Assembly: GCA_900769555.1 (NCBI GenBank)
Contig: CAAGHA010000093.1
Location: forward strand, 1-19,870
Source of the DNA: Bacteroidales bacterium
GTDB taxonomy: Bacteria > Bacteroidota > Bacteroidia > Bacteroidales > Paludibacteraceae
Length of the DNA stretch: 19,870 nucleotides
Direction of reading: 5' to 3'
Position 1 is the stretch's first letter. The number at the start of each line of letters is the position of its first letter. The notes under the pieces are model-generated. The model ran no database searches and was not told the DNA's origin. It worked only from the letters and a program-made list of their open reading frames with translations. Both the position numbers and the translations under genes were made by a program. This document shows positions 14,751 to 19,870 of this stretch, in pieces.

Positions 14751-15528
14751 TCATTTTTAATAGCTCAATATAAGAAACTTTTTTGTAATTCGCCGGTATA
14801 TTCGAACTAAAATTTAAATCATTATTAAATTCAACTCGTTTATAATCAAATCCTAATTTTCCCAATGTATGTACTCCTGCTGAGAACGTTATCTCAATCT
14901 TCATAGGAATCGACTTTACATCATTTTTATTTAAATTTGCATAAGTCCACCGCATACGATAACTCTCTTCTTGCAACACTCCGGATTGCACCTCCATTGA
15001 ATCATTCAAGATATACTCTTGCAGTAACTTCTCATCGGTTCGTTGCAACATCACCATGTTACCCACTAACGATTTTGAGAAATCTGTTATCTGCGTCTTC
15101 TTCTCTTCTCCAAAAGTGAAAATTTCTCCTAACAATATTGATTCGAAAGCTTCATAACTAAATGCAGCATTCATCGTATCTTTTAACTCTTTAAAATCAA
15201 AGGCAAAATAGCGTTTATTGATTCTATCCAACAAAACTATTCCCTCTTTACTGCAAGAGAGACGACCCATCTCCACTCCTGCAAAGGGCTGAATGGATAG
15301 AATAATCAAACTATCCTTCTTAATTCGAAGATCTCCTCCTACACGAAACGATTGTGCCTCATTTCTAAAAATAGAAATGTCACATTTTGCATTGAAGGTA
15401 CTAAATGCAGTTTGAACAACATCCTTATCATTTTTCTCTCCTTCGATCACATTTTTTGAACTTCTACATGCTGAAAAACAAAATGAGAGCAATAAAAGTA
15501 TAGATAATATGTATCTCTTATTCCACAT
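14740..15528 (-). CDS. DUF4292 family lipoprotein
   Basis: The 262-residue protein starts with a lipoprotein signal peptide and a cysteine at position 21 (FCFSAC). The mature part is beta-rich, with alternating strands and no membrane helices, and fits the Bacteroidetes DUF4292 family. By analogy with LolA/LolB-like folds it may carry or hold lipids at the outer membrane, but that is inference; no function is established to my knowledge. It overlaps the TPR gene upstream and the envC-like gene downstream by 11 bases each. The order dut, TPR, DUF4292, envC is, as I recall, conserved in Bacteroides relatives. Confidence 0.8.
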   Translation of the reverse strand: MWNKRYILSILLLLSFCFSACRSSKNVIEGEKNDKDVVQTAFSTFNAKCDISIFRNEAQSFRVGGDLRIKKDSLIILSIQPFAGVEMGRLSCSKEGIVLLDRINKRYFAFDFKELKDTMNAAFSYEAFESILLGEIFTFGEEKKTQITDFSKSLVGNMVMLQRTDEKLLQEYILNDSMEVQSGVLQEESYRMRWTYANLNKNDVKSIPMKIEITFSAGVHTLGKLGFDYKRVEFNNDLNFSSNIPANYKKVSYIELLKMIAN

Positions 15529-17242
15529 AAATTCCTGTTTCGGCTTTTTGTTTTAACTTCTGATACTTCTCCAAATTATCCGGCTTCTCTTTCTGCACCA
15601 TCTCCCATGCCTTTATCCACTTTGAATGATACTCTTTTTGAGGCTCTCCTACCTTATACAGAATATCACCATAATGTTCTGTCGCTTCTGAGCTATTTTC
15701 ACTACCATAAAAGAACGCTTGTTCAATATAAACTCTTGCTATATTGTATTCTCCAAGTTTAAAAGAGATCCATGCATAAGTATCTAAGAAAATGGGACTC
15801 TGCGGGTTAGCTTTTATTGTCTTTCCACTCATACGCTCTGCTCGGTCCAAATCCTTATTCTCCAAACTCAAATAATAGGCATAATTATTGAGAACAACTA
15901 TATTATTCTCATTATATACCAGAGCTGAATCATAGGCTACAAATGCCTCTGATTTTTTTTCCATGGAAGAGTAAGTATCACCAATATGTCCCAAAATGGA
16001 TGATGCCAACATTTTATCATTTCCATCAATCGCCAGTTTAACAATTTTCCCCCATGTTTTTATTGCTGAAAGTGTATCTTTTTGCTGTATTTGTGCCACT
16101 CCAAGCATATACAACATATCCGTATTGTCGGGGTATTGTTCCAATCCGTTTTCACAAGTTTCATACAATAATTCGGGATTATTATTTTCTAAACGATAAG
16201 AGGCCAAAGCAACCCATGAATTTTCAATCTGTGGATTGATTGCCAAAGCCTCTTCTATATAACGAAAAGCAACAGTATCTCCTTTTAGAAGCAAGTATGA
16301 GGCATAAACCAAACGGGCACTCTCTTCATTCGGATACTCTTTTATCAATAGCGAGAACAACTCTTCATCCACCTTGGACGCAGTGTCGTTAGACAAACTG
16401 ACCAAAGCCTCTTTGCGCAAGTCAAATGGTACATTTTTATTCTTAACGATTTGCGTTAAAAGGTTGTATCCAAACTCCTTTTCACCAACTTCAATCTTAA
16501 AAAAGGCATAACGATAGGATAACATTGGATCATTGGGGAATGCTTTAAACCCTTCTAAATAGGCTTTCTCTCCTTTTTTCTGGTTTCCAACAGCGAGATA
16601 CAAATCAGCCTTCAATGCGCGGTAACTGGTCTCGCGAGGGTATGCCTTTATCAACTTATCAACCTCTTTAAAGGCCTTTTTATCGTCATTCAGAGCTCTA
16701 TATAACTTAAATTTCTCTAACGTAATTTTATCATTGATTCCCACCTCTTCTTCCAAAGCATCCCACTCTTTAACGGCTAAATCATTTTGTCCCGTTGTCG
16801 TATAGATACTCGCCAACAGATAATGATAAAGATTTTTCTTGTTTTTATCATCTACAACCAACTCTTTATACAACCCTGCTGCTTTGTCATACTGCTCTGT
16901 ATTGTAGTAATACTGAGCCAATGTCTCTTTATAATGTGAGTTACCAGGCGACAATGCAACTGCTCGTTCCATATTGTAAATCGCATTCTTGGCCATTCCT
17001 AAATTGGCATTAAGATTAGCCAACTCTGAATACAACACACTATTGTTCTTATCTAAGTTATGACACCGAAAGAGATTATCTGCAGCCTCTGCATAATTGC
17101 CTAATTTTTTCTGCCGAAGTGATTCGAGAAAAAAATATTGAAACTTCTTTCGAATAGCAACAGAATCCCCCTCACTCGCAAATAAATTGAGCGTAAACGG
17201 CAATAAAAGCACCGCAATTATTATATAAAAAAATCTCTTCAA
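15518..17242 (-). CDS. Secreted tetratricopeptide-repeat protein
   Basis: This is a TPR solenoid protein of 574 residues when started at the TTG at 17242. That start gives MKRFFYIIIAVLLLPFTLNL, a clean signal peptide, 4 bases after the dut stop. ATG starts at 17308 or 17296 would overlap dut by about 50-62 bases and put a charged tail ahead of the signal peptide. TPR-type helix pairs run through most of the protein, for example GNYAEAADNLFRCHNLDKNN and the later AYYLSLENKDLDRAERM and ISFKLGEYNIARVYIEQAF. TPR proteins act as scaffolds; partners in the envelope, perhaps the adjacent DUF4292 lipoprotein, are an inference from the 11-base gene overlap. Confidence 0.85.
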   Translation of the reverse strand: MKRFFYIIIAVLLLPFTLNLFASEGDSVAIRKKFQYFFLESLRQKKLGNYAEAADNLFRCHNLDKNNSVLYSELANLNANLGMAKNAIYNMERAVALSPGNSHYKETLAQYYYNTEQYDKAAGLYKELVVDDKNKKNLYHYLLASIYTTTGQNDLAVKEWDALEEEVGINDKITLEKFKLYRALNDDKKAFKEVDKLIKAYPRETSYRALKADLYLAVGNQKKGEKAYLEGFKAFPNDPMLSYRYAFFKIEVGEKEFGYNLLTQIVKNKNVPFDLRKEALVSLSNDTASKVDEELFSLLIKEYPNEESARLVYASYLLLKGDTVAFRYIEEALAINPQIENSWVALASYRLENNNPELLYETCENGLEQYPDNTDMLYMLGVAQIQQKDTLSAIKTWGKIVKLAIDGNDKMLASSILGHIGDTYSSMEKKSEAFVAYDSALVYNENNIVVLNNYAYYLSLENKDLDRAERMSGKTIKANPQSPIFLDTYAWISFKLGEYNIARVYIEQAFFYGSENSSEATEHYGDILYKVGEPQKEYHSKWIKAWEMVQKEKPDNLEKYQKLKQKAETGIYVE

Positions 17243-17246
17243 ACCA

Positions 17247-17681
17247 CTATTTTTTTCCGGTATGACCGAATCCTCCACATCCTCTCTCCGTCTCATCAAG
17301 AGTCTCAACCTCTTGCCACTCTACATGAGAATGCTGAGCAATTACCATTTGGCAGATACGATCTCCATCTTCAATAACAAAGGGGGTTGAAGATAAGTTT
17401 ATCAGTATCACCTTTATCTCTCCTCTATAATCGGCATCAATAGTTCCCGGGGCATTCAAAACAGTTATTCCATGCTTCGCTGCCAAACCACTACGAGGTC
17501 GTATTTGTGCCTCATAACCTTCCGGCAAAGCAATATAAATACCTGTTGGCATCAACTTGCGCTCCAAGGGTTGCAATTCCACCGATTCTTCTATATTTGC
17601 TCGCAAATCCACTCCTGCTGAAAGAGGCGTTTCATACGATGGCATTTCATGCTTTGACTTATTAATAATATTAATCTTCAT
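17247..17681 (-). CDS. dut: dUTP diphosphatase
   Basis: Dut hydrolyses dUTP to dUMP and pyrophosphate, keeping uracil out of DNA and supplying dUMP for thymidylate synthesis. It acts as a cytoplasmic trimer. With the ATG at 17681 it has 144 residues, the typical length, and all five motifs: AGVDLRA (22-28), RPRSGLA (61-67), NAPGTIDADYRGE (76-88), GDRICQ (106-111) and the P-loop-like RGCGGFGHTG (133-142). The in-frame start at 17711 adds ten residues without family support. It is the first gene of the eight-gene minus-strand run ending at ybeY; a promoter candidate lies at 17742-17774. Confidence 0.97.
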   Translation of the reverse strand: MKINIINKSKHEMPSYETPLSAGVDLRANIEESVELQPLERKLMPTGIYIALPEGYEAQIRPRSGLAAKHGITVLNAPGTIDADYRGEIKVILINLSSTPFVIEDGDRICQMVIAQHSHVEWQEVETLDETERGCGGFGHTGKK

Positions 17682-17741
17682 CTTAATTTTTATTAGGTTA
17701 CCGAGGATCACTTCGTTTTAGAGTCTCCTCCCATAATAGGG

Positions 17742-17774
17742 CAAATTTAATAAATCTTTTTTGATGTTTAGCAA
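17742..17774 (-). promoter_or_regulatory. Putative promoter of the dut-ybeY operon
   Basis: The minus strand reads TTG (17772-17774), 22 bases, then TAAATTTG (17742-17749). The -7 box is perfect but the spacer is one or two bases longer than usual. The leader to the dut ATG would be about 55 bases. Confidence 0.4.
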
Positions 17775-17836
17775 TCAGAGAAATTTATTTTTCAGAAGTT
17801 GTTAAAATTTTATTTCGAGTATGTTTCTTCTCTATC

Positions 17837-17857
17837 TAGCTTGTAGAAATAACCTTA
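17837..17857 (-). repeat. Dispersed repeat, partial copy
   Basis: Plus-strand TAGCTTGTAGAAATAACCTT matches the right inverted-repeat arm at 2985-3006 (TAGTTTATAGAAGTTACCTT) at 16 of 20 bases. Read on the minus strand it is the AAGGT...TTCTA start of the 34-bp family. Confidence 0.4.
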
Positions 17858-17978
17858 ATGGTAAACGATTATCATGGGTTTTCGTTATTATTATGTTCAA
17901 GTCGAAAAACTATTTCTTCCCCGTTATACAAGAAAGAGTCAATCATTATGCTTATTCTACGGCGATATTATATCGATT

Positions 17979-18034
17979 AAAAAAAAAGCGTGTCAAATCA
18001 ATTCAAAGAATCAATATTGACACAGCTTTCTTTT
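17979..18034 (-). terminator. Intrinsic terminator of trpB2
   Basis: On the minus strand AAAGCTGTGTCAA pairs with TTGACACGCTTT (one bulged base, about 20-base loop), and the stem runs into nine U residues (17987-17979). It lies about 80 bases after the trpB2 stop. On the plus strand the arm is followed by a mixed T-rich stretch, so action in both directions is possible but nothing needs it. Confidence 0.75.
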
Positions 18035-18116
18035 ATTATGTTATCACGGGAATTGTACGCAACACCCCGATATAAAACTCACAAAAAATCTGAGCTGACT
18101 TTTTTTAGAGATTCAC

Positions 18117-19481
18117 TCAAACAAGTTTCTCTAATTTTGCAACATTTTGGTCAATAACCTCTTGTGGCAAATCGTAATTGGTCAAATCCCCGGCATTGTA
18201 TTGGTCGTATGCAGTCATATCAATCAACCCATGACCGGACAAGCAGAATAAAATATTCTTCTGCACACCTTCTTCTTTTGCTTTCAACGCCTCTCTGATG
18301 GTAGCAGCAATAGCATGTGCAGATTCAGGAGCAGGAATAATACCCTCTGATTGAGCAAATAATGTTGCAGCCTGAAAACTCTCTAATTGAGGAATATCCA
18401 TACCTTCCATGTAACCATCTTTTATCAACTGACTTACAATTGTACCTGCCCCATGATAACGCAATCCTCCGGCATGAATATGAGCCGGTGCAAAATCATG
18501 TCCCAAAGTAAACATTGGCATCATTGGAGTCAATCCTGCCTCATCACCAAAGTCATATTGAAACACTCCTCTTGTCAATTTAGGACAAGATGCCGGTTCT
18601 GCAGCAATAAATTTTGTATCTTTCCCATCGATAATGGTGTGACGCATAAAAGGGAACGATATTCCTCCAAAATTAGACCCACCACCAAAACAACCAATAA
18701 CAACATCCGGATATTCACCTGCCATCTCCATCTGTTTCTCAGCCTCCAAACCGATGATTGTTTGATGCAATGTAACATGATTTAAGACACTTCCTAAGAC
18801 ATATTTACAATTTGGAGTTTGCATAGCCAATTCTACTGCTTCTGAAATTGCAGTTCCCAAACTGCCTCTGTAATTAGGAGTTTCGGTCAAGATTTTTCTA
18901 CCAACCTTTGTACTCATACTTGGAGATGCAATCACTTGAGCTCCAAATGTTTGCATAATTGAACGGCGATAAGGTTTTTGTTCATAACTCACCTTCACCA
19001 TAAAGACCGCCAATTCCAACCCGAAAGCTCTCGCTGCATAAGAAAGGGCAGCTCCCCATTGTCCGGCACCGGTCTCGGTAGTAATATTTGTCACGCCTTC
19101 TTGCTTACAATAGTAGGCTTGAGCCAATGCTGAATTTAATTTATGAGAACCAATAGGACTGACACTCTCATTCTTAAAATAAATATGTGCAGGAGTTCCC
19201 AAAGCTTTCTCTAAACCATATGCACGAACCAAAGGTGTTGAACGGTAATTTTTATACATTTCATACACCTGTTCAGGAATATCAATCCATGCATCTGTTG
19301 TATTTAACTCTTGTTCAGAACATGCACGATTGAATATCGGCGTCATATCATCCAATGTCATCGGCTTCTTTGTTACCGGATTTAACATTGGAAGTGGCTT
19401 TGTTTTCATATCTGCCACAATGTTATACCATTGTCTCGGTATAGCATTTTCCTCGAGAAAGAATCTTTTTTGTCTTTCCAT
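18117..19481 (-). CDS. trpB: Tryptophan synthase beta chain, TrpB2 type
   Basis: TrpB condenses indole with serine to make tryptophan, using PLP. This 454-residue protein is the longer TrpB2 form, not the roughly 400-residue TrpB1 partner of TrpA. Visible features are RSTPLVRAYGLEKAL, the PLP lysine K114 in PIGSHKLNSA, the TGAGQWG loop, the phosphate-binding CFGGGSNFGG, and SEGIIPAPESAHA and LSGHG near the end. TrpB2 enzymes usually bind TrpA poorly and are thought to salvage free indole or work with other partners. No other trp gene is beside it. A leader peptide gene with three Trp codons and an attenuator terminator lie directly upstream, so expression should rise when charged tRNA-Trp is scarce. 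A terminator follows at 17979-18034. Confidence 0.95.
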   Translation of the reverse strand: MERQKRFFLEENAIPRQWYNIVADMKTKPLPMLNPVTKKPMTLDDMTPIFNRACSEQELNTTDAWIDIPEQVYEMYKNYRSTPLVRAYGLEKALGTPAHIYFKNESVSPIGSHKLNSALAQAYYCKQEGVTNITTETGAGQWGAALSYAARAFGLELAVFMVKVSYEQKPYRRSIMQTFGAQVIASPSMSTKVGRKILTETPNYRGSLGTAISEAVELAMQTPNCKYVLGSVLNHVTLHQTIIGLEAEKQMEMAGEYPDVVIGCFGGGSNFGGISFPFMRHTIIDGKDTKFIAAEPASCPKLTRGVFQYDFGDEAGLTPMMPMFTLGHDFAPAHIHAGGLRYHGAGTIVSQLIKDGYMEGMDIPQLESFQAATLFAQSEGIIPAPESAHAIAATIREALKAKEEGVQKNILFCLSGHGLIDMTAYDQYNAGDLTNYDLPQEVIDQNVAKLEKLV

Positions 19482-19527
19482 AAAAATATTTTTTTTCTAA
19501 ATTGTTTAACAAATTCTCATTAAAGGC

Positions 19528-19560
19528 AAAAAAATTAACCGCAGGTGGATGCCTGCGGTT
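19528..19560 (-). terminator. Attenuator terminator ahead of trpB2
   Basis: On the minus strand AACCGCAGG (19560-19552) and CCTGCGGTT (19545-19537) form a perfect 9-bp stem with a 6-base loop, followed by AA and seven U residues (19534-19528). It lies about 47 bases before the trpB2 ATG and after the leader peptide, so it acts as a conditional terminator. Confidence 0.9.
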
Positions 19561-19603
19561 TTATACTTTTTTACGCCATAAGAACCTCGTGCGAATCCAC
19601 CTT

Positions 19604-19654
19604 TCAGATAGAATTGCACCACCACCAATTATTTGAAGTTCTTATTGTCTGCAT
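19604..19654 (-). CDS. trpL: Tryptophan leader peptide (16 residues, three Trp in a row)
   Basis: ATG at 19654 to TGA at 19604-19606 encodes MQTIRTSNNWWWCNSI. Three consecutive TGG codons (19627-19619) lie at positions 10-12 of only 16, which is hard to explain by chance next to a tryptophan-synthesis gene. The peptide serves as a sensor of charged tRNA-Trp: stalling decides which RNA hairpin forms downstream. It follows a consensus promoter with a leader of about 23 bases and has no Shine-Dalgarno sequence, as is normal for Bacteroidetes. It is too short for ordinary gene calling. Confidence 0.88.
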   Translation of the reverse strand: MQTIRTSNNWWWCNSI

Positions 19655-19683
19655 AACTCTTATTTTTGCCTTTAATTTCGATG

Positions 19684-19717
19684 CAAATATAAAATACTCT
19701 TTTTTTATATACAACAA
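19684..19717 (-). promoter_or_regulatory. trpL-trpB2 promoter (consensus)
   Basis: The minus strand reads TTGTTG (19717-19712), 20 bases, then TATATTTG (19691-19684), a perfect Bacteroidetes -7 box at the standard distance. Transcription would start near 19677. The IS30 end lies only about 35-65 bases further upstream. Confidence 0.7.
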
Positions 19718-19752
19718 TTTTTCAAAAAAAACTTTATACTAAAATTTATTTA

Positions 19753-19779
19753 GGTGTAGAGTCCAATAGCAAATGCAAA
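19753..19779 (-). repeat. Probable terminal inverted repeat of the right-hand IS30 element
   Basis: Directly after the transposase stop, the minus strand reads TTTGCATTTGCTATTGGACT and continues CTACACC. IS30-family ends commonly lie this close to the transposase stop and contain a similar TTGCA...TTGGA pattern. The other end is outside the window, so the exact boundary is inferred. Confidence 0.4.
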
Positions 19780-19780
19780 A

Positions 19781-19870
19781 TTAAAGTAAAGAATTGAAAA
19801 AGCATTTAACAGGAGCCTCAAAATTAAGTTTTTCACGAGGTCTTCTGTTTAATTTTTTTTGGATTTTCAA
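19781..19870 (-). CDS. IS30-family transposase, C-terminal end (partial)
   Basis: The gene enters from the right edge. The visible 29 codons encode LKIQKKLNRRPREKLNFEAP followed by VKCFFNSLL and TAA. The KLNRRPREKLNFEAP pattern is the typical C-terminus of IS30 transposases (LNxRPRKxLxxxTP), which use a DDE integrase core to move the element. The frame is open as far as it can be seen, so unlike the remnant at 99-350 this copy may be intact. It is in the opposite orientation and is a separate insertion. Confidence 0.85.
   Translation of the reverse strand: MKIQKKLNRRPREKLNFEAPVKCFFNSLL

Larger units (their letters stand above)
17682..18116. other. Spacer between dut and trpB2
   Basis: I see no convincing gene. 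The spacer holds the dut promoter (17742-17774), a segment like the left arm of the 5948-6074 element (17788-17815), a partial dispersed-repeat copy (17837-17857) and the trpB2 terminator (17979-18034). An 84-codon plus-strand frame at 17821-18075 runs through the terminator and resembles nothing known to me. Confidence 0.6.
19528..19677 (-). promoter_or_regulatory. Tryptophan attenuator leader RNA
   Basis: From a predicted transcription start near 19677 the leader contains trpL (19654-19604), an antiterminator segment AGGTGGAT (19602-19595), and the terminator whose loop and 3' arm include ATCCACCT (19550-19543), a perfect 8-base complement. Pairing of these removes CCT from the terminator stem. 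A ribosome stalled on the Trp codons (19627-19619) leaves AGGTGGAT free, while one at the stop codon (19606-19604) would cover it. The leader start can also pair with later RNA: 19645-19635 with 19588-19578, 11 bp including one G-U, possibly the fold in untranslated RNA. This is inferred from sequence and fits classical trp attenuation. Confidence 0.85.

Noticed and set aside
17821..18075. 84-codon plus-strand ORF between dut and trpB2
   Set aside because: It runs through the trpB2 terminator hairpin and a repeat copy, has no plausible promoter and resembles no family I know.
18387..18785. 132-codon plus-strand ORF inside trpB2
   Set aside because: Antisense shadow of a strongly conserved enzyme gene with no independent support.
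19528..19560. Hairpin read as an ordinary terminator for a plus-strand gene
   Set aside because: No plus-strand gene lies upstream; the U-tract follows on the minus strand, and its relation to trpL and trpB2 explains it as an attenuator.

Overview
The window looks like a low-GC Bacteroidales (Bacteroidota) chromosome. The evidence is the gene set (a DUF2027-Smr protein, DUF4292 lipoprotein, fused SpmA-SpmB, short PGDH of the Bacteroidales type, TrpB2), the lack of Shine-Dalgarno sequences, and repeated matches to the Bacteroidetes promoter pattern (TTG or TTTG, 19-22 bases, TAnnTTTG). I cannot name the genus.

Layout. 1-894 is a decayed locus: an IS30-type transposase remnant with an in-frame stop abuts the C-terminal half of a frameshifted gspF/pilC-like gene. 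1148-2540 (minus) holds ndk and an overlapping secreted M23/LysM peptidase gene. 2541-3126 is a repeat-rich spacer with a candidate small transcription unit. 3127-4353 (minus) holds a DUF2027-Smr gene and a 42-codon gene. 4499-5716 (plus) is queA, facing a tRNA-Arg(CCU) gene. 6384-8421 (plus) is the serine pair serC-serA, closed by a strong terminator. 8617-9816 is an MFS transporter whose stop overlaps the convergent ybeY.

17681 down to 9813 (minus) is a tightly packed run of eight genes: dut, a TPR protein, a DUF4292 lipoprotein, an EnvC-like amidase activator, a Wzz-like two-helix membrane protein, a Gfo/Idh/MocA oxidoreductase, a SpmA-SpmB fusion and ybeY. Gaps are 1-36 bases or short overlaps, so it is probably one operon mixing nucleotide hygiene, outer-membrane and cell-wall maintenance and rRNA maturation. 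18117-19481 (minus) is a TrpB2-type tryptophan synthase beta chain gene. The right edge (19781-19870) is the 3' end of another IS30 transposase.

The most striking element lies between that IS30 end and trpB2. Reading leftwards there is a consensus promoter, a 16-codon leader peptide gene with three consecutive Trp codons, an 8-base segment that can pair with the loop and 3' arm of a following hairpin, and that hairpin with its U-tract ahead of trpB2. This is a complete classical tryptophan attenuator, controlling a lone trpB2 rather than a full trp operon. A second theme is a degenerate 34-bp repeat family, built on TTCTATAAATTA, that occurs alone, in tandem and as inverted pairs in most intergenic spacers.
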